Of a DNA stretch of 64,000 nt, positions 27,001 through 34,958 are shown in pieces. Source of the stretch: Candidatus Cloacimonas sp. GTDB taxonomy: Bacteria; Cloacimonadota; Cloacimonadia; Cloacimonadales; Cloacimonadaceae. Position numbers and translations under genes: made by a program. Under the pieces are notes generated by a model, which saw only the letters and a list, made by a program, of their open reading frames with translations, made no database searches and was not told where the DNA came from. Numbering within the stretch: position 1 is the first letter of the stretch; each line of letters starts with the position of its first letter. The DNA lies in contig DAONFA010000001.1 of NCBI GenBank assembly GCA_035403355.1, forward strand, positions 31,644 to 95,643. The letters are read 5' to 3'.

Positions 27001-27636
27001 ACCACTACTATTCATTTTAGCGACAAAGATGTCACTATATCTATTGTTATATAGAGTAGTATTACCAAAAGTAATACTGCTACTAAAATAATTCCCGGTG
27101 ATATAACTATTTCCATCACTATCAATAGCAATGCCATAGCTGATATCTATGTCATTTCCTCCAGCTTGTTTTGCCCAAAGCCAATTGCCATTGCTATCAA
27201 GTTTGGCAACAAAAATATCATAATATGCGGTACTCGTAAGAGTAGTAGAACCAAAAGTGGAAATACCTAAAAAACTTCCGGTAATATAACTTATACCCGA
27301 TGAAGTTACAGCAATACTATAGCCAAAATTAAGGGAATTTTCAGATGTTCCTGATGTTCCTCCGGCTTGTTTAATCCATACAAAATTACCCTGGCTATCC
27401 ATTTTAGCAACAAAGATATCCTGGTATCCTTTACTAATTAATCTTGTATTTCCAAATCTAATACTACCTTTAAAATTACCGGTTATATAGCTATTTCCGT
27501 ATGAATCAAAAGCTACACTATAACCCTCATCTAAATTTTGTTCTCCTGCTTGAGTTGTCCATATCCATGGTTGATATTCACTAAAAAGCATTATTGAAAA
27601 AAACAGTAAAACTGATAGTAGAATTGCCTTTTTCAT
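24028..27636 (-). CDS. Giant secreted SBBP-repeat beta-propeller protein with T9SS-type sorting domain
   Basis: 1202 residues, with a signal peptide (MKKAILLSVLLFFSIMLFS) and a strong AAGGAGG site. About 13-14 tandem repeats of roughly 60 residues follow, each containing DSxGNSYITGxF, a central TFGxTTLT strand, and DIFVAKLDSNGNWLWAKQ plus AGG. These are SBBP (beta-propeller) repeats. Around residues 900-1000 comes a CARDB/cadherin-like beta domain, then a Thr/Ser-poor interdomain, and the C-terminus (IYPNPFNPSTTIGYEL, IYNDRGQRIQTF, GIYFIKMLVD) is a T9SS/FlgD-like sorting domain. Surface exposure is likely. Repeats are highly alike in DNA, so copy number may vary between strains. Function, perhaps adhesion or binding, is not known. 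Confidence 0.9.
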   Translation of the reverse strand: MKKAILLSVLLFFSIMLFSEYQPWIWTTQAGEQNLDEGYSVAFDSYGNSYITGNFKGSIRFGNTRLISKGYQDIFVAKMDSQGNFVWIKQAGGTSGTSENSLNFGYSIAVTSSGISYITGSFLGISTFGSTTLTSTAYYDIFVAKLDSNGNWLWAKQAGGNDIDISYGIAIDSDGNSYITGNYFSSSITFGNTTLYNNRYSDIFVAKMNSSGNWLWAKQIGGDNFDSGYGIIVDSNKNIFVTGNFSSSSITFGNITLNNTQSGESDIFVAMLNSSGIWSWATQAGGTKTDVSNSIAIDSSGNSYITGIFYSGSITFGSITLNNSGNGDIFVAKLNSSGSWLWAKQTGGTGYDEANGISIDPSGNSYLTGSYENSIYFDSSLLTSSGDKDIFIAKLDSSGNWLWEKKAGGALEDTGMDIAIDTNGYCFITGYFLSTNINFGNTILNNSNNQNPDLYISMLDSSGNWQWTKQAQGSSNVTARCIVTDNNGNSYISGNFITKSLTLGSTTLTNSGQSDIFVAKMNSNGNWLWAKQAGGTSYYTCNDIVMDNSGNIYITGNFGSSITFGTTPPTILTSNGAGDIFIAKMDSNGNWLWGKSAGGAEGGFCYGLAVDSNENCYVTGCFDSNITFGSTTLTGQADEDIFIAKMDNNGNWLWAKKAGGPVDNVGYSVAVDNDGNCYACGYFMESATFGNYTVTSNTGDGSYVAKLDSNGNWLWVASANTPTPDGFAVDNNGNSYVAGSFYHSATFGTITLTSSNYWDIFVAKLDSNGNWLWVKQAGGTVRDYCSGLTIDDSGNSFISGYFSSSATFGNTTLTSRGKDDIFVARLDSNGNWIWINQAGGTSNDGGYDIAVDTNGNNYIVGNFFGNATFGNTTLTCNGYDNIYVAKLRMPYFLNNIPVVEQGISVTVSGGDADKGVINDDFPPVPNPNVTYSKYNFVLDNSISNWTITFQTTSDYGAYYQNSAWHIIYGDEEKISFSITFSGTKGTVEIPIIIAQQDNTLPVVLSSFNASVNSQYGINLLWATQSETNVNGYYLLRATIDDLSQATVISPLIQATNTSQQQVYLFTDKDIYVAGMYYYWLEIQDYNASNSYYGSRCIYFEGAHNSTPAYQLITGIRSIYPNPFNPSTTIGYELSKKAEVKIEIYNDRGQRIQTFTLGQKDKGRYKLIWEGKDKNNSNCGSGIYFIKMLVDKESYMQKVTLLK

Positions 27637-28101
27637 CTTTTCCTCCTTGCCTTAATATTTCTTCATTGGGTTCATAGTTTTCATAATAGTAAGAACTCCT
27701 CTTTCTATTATAGTTTGGACAAAACAAAAAAATTTGTCTCTACGCTATCAGCTATTTACATAGCAAGTTTCCACATATTCAGGAATTATACCTAATTTAA
27801 AATACTCTACAAGATTTCCTTTTTACAAATTGTGGATTTATGTCAAGCACGATTATTCAAAAAATATATAAATCAGAATATCAAGCTTCAGGTAACAAGG
27901 GAATAATATGTTGTAATGCATTGTGATGTAATAAAGTTCTGCTTTAGAATGGTGGAATTTATTCAACACCCCAACCGCTATAATCTATCAATTTTGATAT
28001 GTGAGCTGAAAGTAACTTCATATAAGAAAGATGGTTGCCAAAGTAAAATTTTTTTCTAAGAGATAAAATGCCTATTTCCTTGTCTTTCCTGAAAAAGCAG
28101 G
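27637..28101. other. Upstream region of the SBBP gene
   Basis: About 460 bp of AT-rich sequence between the SBBP gene start and the right-hand direct repeat. It must contain the SBBP gene promoter, but I see no convincing boxes, hairpins or small genes. Confidence 0.4.
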
Positions 28102-28240
28102 AATGGTGAACGGGATTTTTGGATCACGCAGATTACGCAGATTTTATAAACACCTGTAAGACCAAACACAAAAAAAACAGCTCACAGATTACACAGATTT
28201 CACAGATTAAACAGATTACACAGATTTCACAGATATAGTA
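28102..28240. repeat. Right copy of the ~100 bp direct repeat with CACAGATTW units
   Basis: Matches the 23736-23856 copy over the first ~100 bp, including GGATCACGCAGATTACGCAG and CACCTGTAAGACC. It then continues into degenerate CACAGATTTCACAGATTAAA repeats. The pair brackets the SBBP gene. Confidence 0.9.
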
Positions 28241-28390
28241 TGGACACACTGATTTAGGATGGATATAGATTTCACGGAATTAAACAGATAAACTCCTATT
28301 TTTATATCTGTTTGTTGGCTTTACTTTTATAAGGATGCTTGCATAAACCGATCGGTGAAGCTGCATTTTTTTCTTAGAAGTGAATAGATT

Positions 28391-29185
28391 TTAGTAATTA
28401 GCAGCTTTTAATTTATTTATGCTATCATTGGAGTATCTATTACTCCACAGAATATATTCAGTATCTTTGTTTTGCAATGCTTCCAGATATTCCGGCTTAA
28501 TTTCTCGGTCAGTATCATTAATTATTGCCAAGCCGATAACCATTTTACTTGAAAGAAGTTCACGCATCTGTTTAATATCGCTCCAAGTAAAAAGAAAGTG
28601 GGGCAAGTTTAACTTATTTACAGTATTAAAAGCTTTTATCACAATCTCTGTATTTCTAAAGGCAATTTGAAAATCAAAGGTAAATTCAAGACCTGTGCTT
28701 CCCTTGGAAATAAAATTGGGGGTATAAATAATATCCAGTTCTTTCAAGTAAGCTTGCACATCTTCTTTAAATACTGATTCTACTGTTTGTTTGGATAGCA
28801 CATAAAGGTCATTGATTTCTGAAATTGCTGATAAGAGATTCAGTTTTTTCTGGGGAAAGTTCTTTTCATCAGTTTCTACAGTTAATTCGGAATCTTCAGA
28901 TAAAACTACACCATAATTTAACAAAATTCTCTCTAACATTTCTTTCCGCTTAGCAGAGCGAGAAATAGAAACACCGCTTAATTCAAGATTATGAATTGTT
29001 TCTCCATCATCAGATAAAATTACTTTCCCTTTCTCTTTTTTAGCATATATCTCTATAGAATCGTTAAATAAACCCAGAAAAGGAGTAGTTATTTTTGTCC
29101 AGGTGGTAACAGCATCCAAAGTAATAGTAGTTTTCTGTCTTAAGAAGTTATAAAAATCATCTACCAACGCAGTTATCTGATTCAT
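28391..29185 (-). CDS. DUF1828/DUF1829 domain protein
   Basis: A 264-residue cytoplasmic protein. The N-terminal half has the DUF1828 signature (VILSDDGETIHNLELSG, preceded by an aspartate-containing FNDSIEIYAKKEKG strand). The C-terminal half resembles DUF1829 (a mixed alpha/beta region with FTFDFQIAFRNTEIVIKAF). Both are domains of unknown function that often occur together in genes of the accessory genome. There is no signal peptide or membrane segment. The start overlaps the end of the upstream 175-residue gene by 4 bp, with a GAGG site, so the two are translationally coupled and their products may interact. The pair stands alone between repeat-rich spacers, which suggests a transferred module. 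Confidence 0.8.
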   Translation of the reverse strand: MNQITALVDDFYNFLRQKTTITLDAVTTWTKITTPFLGLFNDSIEIYAKKEKGKVILSDDGETIHNLELSGVSISRSAKRKEMLERILLNYGVVLSEDSELTVETDEKNFPQKKLNLLSAISEINDLYVLSKQTVESVFKEDVQAYLKELDIIYTPNFISKGSTGLEFTFDFQIAFRNTEIVIKAFNTVNKLNLPHFLFTWSDIKQMRELLSSKMVIGLAIINDTDREIKPEYLEALQNKDTEYILWSNRYSNDSINKLKAANY

Positions 29186-29709
29186 AAAAACACCTCATCT
29201 TGCATAGTTATCTTTAACTGAGATTGGAGGTTAACTAATTTAGCAACAGCTAAAATTGCTTCCGCTATGTCAGCAGTGGATTGGATATTTTTAATAGGGA
29301 AAACATCTTTTGACAAGGGGATAGCCCAATTTAAGTCATAATCTTGGACAAAATAATGAATATGCGGAATATTAACTCCAAGATATTGACCCATATACGG
29401 TAAGAAATGCTTCGGAACATTTTCAGTTGCCTGTTCCGGATTCTTATGAGTTCCGCAATAATCAATCCGTAATAAAGGTAATTGACCATCTGTATTCTGA
29501 AAATGAAGAGTAAGCTTTATAATGTGTTTTTTACTGCGAGTTATTTCCAGAAAAAACTCATATTCTGCATTAGGTATAGAAATCATATTAATTCTTTCTT
29601 TCAGGTAATTAGTCAAAGTAAAAGAATAAGTATCCATCATTACTTTACCATCAAAAGCTTTTTTCTCAATTGCGATCAACTGATCAGCAAATTCCTTTGT
29701 AATTATCAT
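29182..29709 (-). CDS. Partner protein of the DUF1828/DUF1829 gene, unknown function
   Basis: A 175-residue soluble protein with an AGGAG site. It begins with a helix (FADQLIAIEKKAF) and continues with several strands (YEFFLEITRSKKHIIKLTLH) and a conserved-looking HKNPEQATENVPKHFLPYMG segment containing many aromatic and charged residues. I do not recognise the family with certainty. Its coupling to the DUF1828/DUF1829 gene (4 bp overlap) argues for a joint role, such as a toxin-antitoxin or defence-type pair, but no nuclease or toxin motif is visible, so that is only a guess. Confidence 0.65.
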   Translation of the reverse strand: MIITKEFADQLIAIEKKAFDGKVMMDTYSFTLTNYLKERINMISIPNAEYEFFLEITRSKKHIIKLTLHFQNTDGQLPLLRIDYCGTHKNPEQATENVPKHFLPYMGQYLGVNIPHIHYFVQDYDLNWAIPLSKDVFPIKNIQSTADIAEAILAVAKLVNLQSQLKITMQDEVFL

Positions 29710-29833
29710 AAAACTCCTGATGCTCTGTCTTGATTAAATCTCATTATAGTCAAGAGAGCATAACTCTACAAATTCCACAGTATATATTTGCGCAAGGGTG
29801 TCAATAAATATTTCGCATTTTTCCGGGGTTTAT

Positions 29834-29884
29834 GTTGACGGGGACATCAACATTACGGGGGTTTTTGTTGACGGGGGTATCAAC
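29834..29884. repeat. Two GTTGAC-type hairpin repeats overlapping the nnr stop codon
   Basis: GTTGACGGGGACATCAAC (29834-29851) and GTTGACGGGGGTATCAAC (29867-29884) are 33 bp apart, variants of the GGTTGATGAGGACATCAACC module seen at 56 kb. The second contains the stop codon (29880-29882) of the minus-strand nnr gene. Confidence 0.75.
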
Positions 29885-31430
29885 CTAACGGAAAAGGCAT
29901 TGGTTCTTCGTTAAGAGAAATAAACAGGTTTTCTATTATATCCGTAGGCAGGATTGAAGGTGCGTAGCGTTTTTTGGCAAGTTCTTCCGCTGTTCTACCC
30001 ATAATGTAAGAAGCATTGATAGCTGCCTCTCCAAGTTCCATTCTTTGTCCGCAAAAGGAACCGATAATTCCGGCTAAAACATCTCCGCTACCGCCTGTGG
30101 CAAGTCCATCATTTCCTCTGGTATTGATAAACATTCTTTTTTCGTCGCAAAAGATAGTAGTATCACTTTTCAGCAGGACTTTTGCCCCGGTCTTTTTTAC
30201 ATAATTTTCCAAAGCGGCAGAGGTATCTTCATAGAGCTGATCCAGAGTGATATTTGCCAGAGCACAGAATTCTCCAAAATGAGGAGTGAGCAGGATATTA
30301 GGTTTTTTCAGATATTGTTGCAGAGCGGGGTCTTTTGCAATTAACCGTAAAGCATCAGCATCAACAACGGTAGGCACTGTAGAAGTTCGCAAGACAAATT
30401 CCAGCATATAGTTAGCATAAGTATCAAGCCCCAAACCGGGACCTATTATAACGCTATCTGCCTTTTTAAATAGATCGGAGAATAATTTCAAGTCCGGAGT
30501 TAGTGTTTTTCCTACTCTGGGTATTCCTACAAAGAGATATTCCGAAGGGTTAGCATTATAGAAATAGGCATTTTCTTCACGACTTACCAAATAAACTAAG
30601 CCGGCTCCTGCTCTCAAAGCAGCTTTAGCGGTCATAGATATTGCCCCCAAATATCCCAAATGGCCACCTATAGCTAAAACCCTGCCGTAATCATTTTTAG
30701 TAGCATTAAAACTGCGTTCGGGTAATTTGAAGTTGGCATTATCTATCAAAATGGCAGGGGTGAAAAAGGCATCGTTATAGCTATCGGGAATGCCAATAGG
30801 GATAGTTACTATTTTTCCGCTCTTATATTTTCCATATTGCAGGAATAATCCGGTTTTGAACGAATGCAAAGTTAAGGTTAAATTTGCCCGGAAGGCATCT
30901 TCACCATCTCCGTTGGCTCCATTTAAGCCGGAAGGGATGTCTATAGCCACTTTGAAGGCAGCAGTATCCTCAACGCTTTCAAATATTTTTTTCAGAGTAG
31001 CCGGTAATTTACCCTTAAAGCCCGTTCCGAAGACAGCATCAATAATCATCGTTACCCCTGGTAAATTTTCAATTACATCCAGGTTGTCTAAGTTCTTATT
31101 CAAATCATAAGAAGGGATTTTAAGTGCTTTGCAGAGTTCAAAATTGTGTTTGCTTTCTGCTGTCATAGTGCCATTATGGACTTTTAAGAGGAACACACTT
31201 TTCGCGTAGTTATGCAACCAGCGGGCAAGGACAAAGCCATCTCCGCTGTTATTTCCTGTGCCGTGTAAAATGATGATAATTCCGTCTGTTTCTTCCGGAT
31301 AGTTATTAATAAGATAATCGGCGCAGCCCCTGCCGGCATTTTCCATCAGCAAGGCAGCTGGAATGCCGAAGCAATTGATGGTATTGTCATCCAGGGTTTT
31401 CATTTGAGAGGGAGTAAAAACATAAGCCAT
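29880..31430 (-). CDS. nnr: Bifunctional NAD(P)HX epimerase/dehydratase
   Basis: Repairs hydrated NADH and NADPH. The 516 residues join an N-terminal epimerase (YjeF_N, about 1-215, with HGTGNNSGDGFVLARWL and DAVFGTGFKG) and a C-terminal ribokinase-like dehydratase (from about 225, with YGRVLAIGGHLGYLGA, VIIGPGLGLD, GLATGGSGDVLAGII). Both sets of residues look intact. The C-terminal PLG and stop lie in a palindromic repeat. It is the last gene of a minus-strand run after the histidine kinase (20 bp gap, AAGGAG site). The NADH-dependent metabolism of the host fits, but the neighbours are not metabolically linked to it. Confidence 0.95.
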   Translation of the reverse strand: MAYVFTPSQMKTLDDNTINCFGIPAALLMENAGRGCADYLINNYPEETDGIIIILHGTGNNSGDGFVLARWLHNYAKSVFLLKVHNGTMTAESKHNFELCKALKIPSYDLNKNLDNLDVIENLPGVTMIIDAVFGTGFKGKLPATLKKIFESVEDTAAFKVAIDIPSGLNGANGDGEDAFRANLTLTLHSFKTGLFLQYGKYKSGKIVTIPIGIPDSYNDAFFTPAILIDNANFKLPERSFNATKNDYGRVLAIGGHLGYLGAISMTAKAALRAGAGLVYLVSREENAYFYNANPSEYLFVGIPRVGKTLTPDLKLFSDLFKKADSVIIGPGLGLDTYANYMLEFVLRTSTVPTVVDADALRLIAKDPALQQYLKKPNILLTPHFGEFCALANITLDQLYEDTSAALENYVKKTGAKVLLKSDTTIFCDEKRMFINTRGNDGLATGGSGDVLAGIIGSFCGQRMELGEAAINASYIMGRTAEELAKKRYAPSILPTDIIENLFISLNEEPMPFPLG

Positions 31431-31450
31431 TATATCTCCTTATTTGGTTG

Positions 31451-32983
31451 TTAGACAGGCAGTTTTATTTCAAAAGTAGTGCCTTCACCCATTGTACTTT
31501 GCAGCACTTTAATATGTCCGTTATGGTATTCTTCAATGATGCGTTTTGCCAAGCTTAACCCCAAGCCCCAACCTCTTGTTTTAGTAGTTACACCTGGTTC
31601 AAAAATACTTTTCCATTGCCGATGAGGAATACCTTTACCCTCGTCCCGGATTTGAATATAAATCCAGGGTTTCTTTATTGTAGCGGTGATGATGATATTT
31701 CCGCCTTTATTACTCATTGCATCCACGCAATTTTTAATCAGGTTTTCCAGGGTCCATTTAATCAGTTCCTTATCCATAAGCACCATCACACCATCAATTT
31801 TGCCGATGTAATGAATATCAATCTTATTTCCCAGGTGAGGCATTCTTTCCCGAAAGTATTCTACGGTTGCAGAGATAATTTCATCCAGGTTTTGGGGTTC
31901 CAGTTTTGTGATGCTGCCTACTTTGCCAAAACGGGAAGCGATGTTTTTCAGGTGTTCCAGGTCAGCAGTCATATATTGCACAATTTGGTCTATATCGCGC
32001 ACACAACCATCGGGCGCGGGTTCTTTCAAATAATCCAGCCAGCCCATTAAAGAGGTTATGGGTGTTCCAAACTGGTGGGCAGTTTCTTTGGCTAAGCTTA
32101 TCCAGAGAGTATCTTTTTCGGTTTGGCTAAGCAAGAACAAGCCATAGATACCAAAGAAAACAACCATCAAAGCCAGAATCAATTCCAGAATAACTATGTA
32201 GCGTATATAGGAAAGGGATTTGGGAGTGGAAAAATAGATATAGCCCAAACTATCTGCCGCATTGGAAAGAGGAATTTCGTCCATCGTTTTAGTCAGCTGA
32301 GCCAGTTTTTGCTGTTCTTCCGTGGAAATTTCATAGTAATTGACCGTTTCCGGGATGCCTACATTTCTCCAGAAGAGGGGTTGTTTATAATGGTCGGTAA
32401 CGATGATTGAGCAATCCACATTTTTAATGAACTCGGCAAAGGAAATTGGCTTGCTGTAATAGGCATAGCCGCTAATTCTGCCATCATCAGTTAAAGGCAT
32501 TTGCACCATCGTTTTCATTAAGTTTTCCAATTTTTTCTTACTTGCGGGAGATAGTTCATAAAAGAGAGTATCGGAAGGCAAGCCAACATTTTTCCACAGC
32601 AGGGGTTGATAATTTTGGTCTGTAATAATAACCGGCACCGGGTTTTCCTGCATAAAGTCCGTGCTGATGTAATCCCAAAGGTCTTGTTTGAAATCCCGGG
32701 AAGTAGTAAATTGCAGATATTTGGAGCTTATTTCCGTAATCAATTTTGCATTGCTTTCCGCTTCTCTTAAATATCTATCGGTGTAGGCAATATACTGAGC
32801 AAAAATGCGCGGAATAAATTCCTGTTCTTTTTTGGCTTGTTTCAACAGGAATTGAATGTAAACGGCAAAGAAGATAAAGATTGCCAAGCTGCCGAAAATA
32901 AGGATAAACCGCAGGCGATTGAAGAGATTAGTGTTCTTTGGTTTTTTCCCAGTGAGAATCGAGTTCTTCAAGATTGGCTTCAT
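31451..32983 (-). CDS. Membrane sensor histidine kinase with duplicated sensor domain
   Basis: A 510-residue kinase. TM1 is near residues 25-47 and TM2 near 265-290 (LELILALMVVFFGIYGLFL), enclosing a periplasmic sensor. This sensor is an internal duplication: VIITDQNYQPLLWKNVGLP and SIIVTDHYKQPLFWRNVGIP start two similar ~80-residue halves. The dimerisation/phosphoacceptor helix has AKETAHQFGTPITSLMGW (His about residue 302). The ATPase domain shows ENLIKNCVDAM, DEGKGIPH and GWGLGLSLAKRI. The ATG at 32983 is chosen for its GGAGAAG site; a TTG at 33019 is possible. It overlaps mazG. No response regulator gene is adjacent, so it is an orphan kinase; the PorX in this window is one conceivable partner. 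Confidence 0.88.
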   Translation of the reverse strand: MKPILKNSILTGKKPKNTNLFNRLRFILIFGSLAIFIFFAVYIQFLLKQAKKEQEFIPRIFAQYIAYTDRYLREAESNAKLITEISSKYLQFTTSRDFKQDLWDYISTDFMQENPVPVIITDQNYQPLLWKNVGLPSDTLFYELSPASKKKLENLMKTMVQMPLTDDGRISGYAYYSKPISFAEFIKNVDCSIIVTDHYKQPLFWRNVGIPETVNYYEISTEEQQKLAQLTKTMDEIPLSNAADSLGYIYFSTPKSLSYIRYIVILELILALMVVFFGIYGLFLLSQTEKDTLWISLAKETAHQFGTPITSLMGWLDYLKEPAPDGCVRDIDQIVQYMTADLEHLKNIASRFGKVGSITKLEPQNLDEIISATVEYFRERMPHLGNKIDIHYIGKIDGVMVLMDKELIKWTLENLIKNCVDAMSNKGGNIIITATIKKPWIYIQIRDEGKGIPHRQWKSIFEPGVTTKTRGWGLGLSLAKRIIEEYHNGHIKVLQSTMGEGTTFEIKLPV

Positions 32984-33695
32984 TGATATCTTCTCCGTTT
33001 TTACGGTAATGTTCTTCAATTGTATTAAACCTGCGGGTAAACTTACGGGTGCATTCCTTCAAAGCGGATTCTGCATCTATATGTAACTTTCTTGCCAGGT
33101 TCACCAAGGTAAAAATCATATCTCCGAGCTCTTCCTGGATGGCACTTTGTTCATTGCTATTCAGCGCATCGGCAAGTTCTTCCCGTTCTTCATCCAGTTT
33201 TTCCAGAACGGGTTTTATATCCTGCCAGTCAAAGCCAACGGAAGCAGCTTTTTCCTGAGTTCTTTGAGCTTGAATGAGTGCCGGCAGGGACCTGGGAATT
33301 CCTTCCAAAACGCTTTTCCGTTCTGTTTTTTCCGCTTTTTTCAGGCGTTCCCAGTTCTTTTTAACAGCATCGGCGTCAGTTAAAGTTAATTCTCCAAAAA
33401 CATGAGGATGGCGGCGGATAAGTTTGCTGACAATTTCATCCAAAACATCGTCTATATTCCATAGACCCTGTTCATTAGAAATTTGTGCCTGCATAACAAT
33501 GTGCAGCATCAGGTCGCCCAATTCTTCTTTCAGGGAATAGTAATCCTTATCTTCAATGGCTTCCACCACTTCATACAGTTCTTCAATGAAATTGGGAACC
33601 AGGGACTCGCGGGTCTGTTTTAAATCCCAGGGACAACCCTTTTCGGGAGTTCGTAAGGCAGCTACGATAGCTACCAGTTGTTCAAATTTGTTCAT
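32928..33695 (-). CDS. mazG: Nucleoside triphosphate pyrophosphohydrolase MazG
   Basis: Hydrolyses (d)NTPs to monophosphates and pyrophosphate, often considered house-cleaning or stress-related. At about 255 residues it has both MazG repeats, as in Escherichia coli MazG. The first repeat has CPWDLKQTRESLVPNFIEE and EELGDLMLHIVM, the second EELADAL and EELGDMIFTLVNLAR. The metal-binding ExxE and ExxD motifs are visible in both. The ATG at 33695 is preferred because GAGGAAAT lies before it; a start at 33746 would overlap the ligase gene further. It overlaps the ligase gene upstream by 14 bp and the kinase downstream, so the whole run is compact. Confidence 0.95.
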   Translation of the reverse strand: MNKFEQLVAIVAALRTPEKGCPWDLKQTRESLVPNFIEELYEVVEAIEDKDYYSLKEELGDLMLHIVMQAQISNEQGLWNIDDVLDEIVSKLIRRHPHVFGELTLTDADAVKKNWERLKKAEKTERKSVLEGIPRSLPALIQAQRTQEKAASVGFDWQDIKPVLEKLDEEREELADALNSNEQSAIQEELGDMIFTLVNLARKLHIDAESALKECTRKFTRRFNTIEEHYRKNGEDINEANLEELDSHWEKTKEH

Positions 33696-34893
33696 ATTTC
33701 CTCGGCATCCAGTTATCGGGATGCGAAATTTCGTTAATAACGGCAAAAAGTATCCAGTAATGATGTTCCCAAATAATAGAGCTGGGCAAAATGGAAGTAG
33801 GCAGGAACATCAACAGGACAAAGAAATACATTTCGTAATAATATTTATTAGCAGGGTTCATTTTTATTGCCCTCCATAATCTGTAAAGCCAAACTACATA
33901 GAGATAGGCAAAACCCAGAAAGAAAAGAAGTCCGTAATTGGTAAGCAGTTCCAGAAAGAAATTATGGGAATTGGAGATACCGCCTGTTTTATACATTCTT
34001 CCTGCCAGCATATAGTGCTCCACATTTCCAGCTCCCACACCCTTAAAGCCGCTTTCAGCTAAAATTTCCAGATTTTGGGGAATGAGCCGCGTGCGAATTT
34101 TTATGCTGCTCATTGTGAAGGACTTTGATTCCTGACCTATGCTGCCAATTTCTTCGGTAAATGTATCTTTTGTAAAAGTAACAAGGGGTTTGGCAAAGAT
34201 TATTAGACCAAGAATCAGCACAGCCATCAGCAATAAGCTCAAAGTTCGCATCCGTGAAGAATAGAGAAAAATAAAGGCAAACAGGAACATACAGGAAGAA
34301 GTGATAATAGCAATTCTGGCACCTTCAATGATAACAATGCTCATAATAATAAAATAGCAGAGCAGTGAAATAAGCCCCAGTAATTTGCTTTTTTTAATCT
34401 CCGGTAAAAACAGAATAAAAGGAATTAAGAGATTGAAAACGGCAGCTAACTGATTAGGTCCGTAAAAAGGACCTGTAGGCACGAAAGTTGTTTTATTGTA
34501 TAGAAGGGATTGCGGCAAATGATGCCAGGTAAGCATTTCCCACATAGCGATAGCGATATAAACTATAACAATAAAAAACCAGAACCAGGGAGCGCATTTT
34601 TTCACAGTGAGGTCTCTGCAAAAGATGCTTACAATGATAAACAGCATCGTTTTTTTGAAAATCAGTTCGGAATGCACGATGGAGATAGGTTTTACAAAAG
34701 ACCAATTGTAGCTGAGAAAAGAATAGCTTGTCCAAGTAAGTAAAAACAGTGCCGGGAGAAAATTTACTTTATTAAAAACAATTACATCTTTGTTGATGAG
34801 GGCATACAGCATACACACACAGGCAATAAACAAAAAATACATATTGTTAATGCCCATCGCAACGGGAAAATATTCCAGCAGAAAAGAAACCAA
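33682..34893 (-). CDS. O-antigen ligase/polymerase-like membrane protein
   Basis: About 403 residues with some 10-12 hydrophobic segments. The large loop in the second half contains RLIPQNLEILAESGFKGVG and SNSHNFFLELLTNYGLLFFL, the H-x-FF-LE-like region typical of WaaL/Wzy-type ligases and polymerases. It is next to a Wzz-like chain-length regulator, which supports a role in surface polysaccharide polymerisation or ligation. The start is uncertain: TTG at 34893 is the only standard start, but the frame is open up to a CTG at 34962 that overlaps the wzz stop (CTGA) and follows AGAAGG. That longer form would restore a full first membrane helix. Confidence 0.82.
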   Translation of the reverse strand: MVSFLLEYFPVAMGINNMYFLFIACVCMLYALINKDVIVFNKVNFLPALFLLTWTSYSFLSYNWSFVKPISIVHSELIFKKTMLFIIVSIFCRDLTVKKCAPWFWFFIVIVYIAIAMWEMLTWHHLPQSLLYNKTTFVPTGPFYGPNQLAAVFNLLIPFILFLPEIKKSKLLGLISLLCYFIIMSIVIIEGARIAIITSSCMFLFAFIFLYSSRMRTLSLLLMAVLILGLIIFAKPLVTFTKDTFTEEIGSIGQESKSFTMSSIKIRTRLIPQNLEILAESGFKGVGAGNVEHYMLAGRMYKTGGISNSHNFFLELLTNYGLLFFLGFAYLYVVWLYRLWRAIKMNPANKYYYEMYFFVLLMFLPTSILPSSIIWEHHYWILFAVINEISHPDNWMPRKYEQI

Positions 34894-34958
34894 TAGCAGC
34901 CCTGTGACCAGATGTCCTAATCTGATATTATTATAAGGAATGCTGAGAGTGGCTGTGT

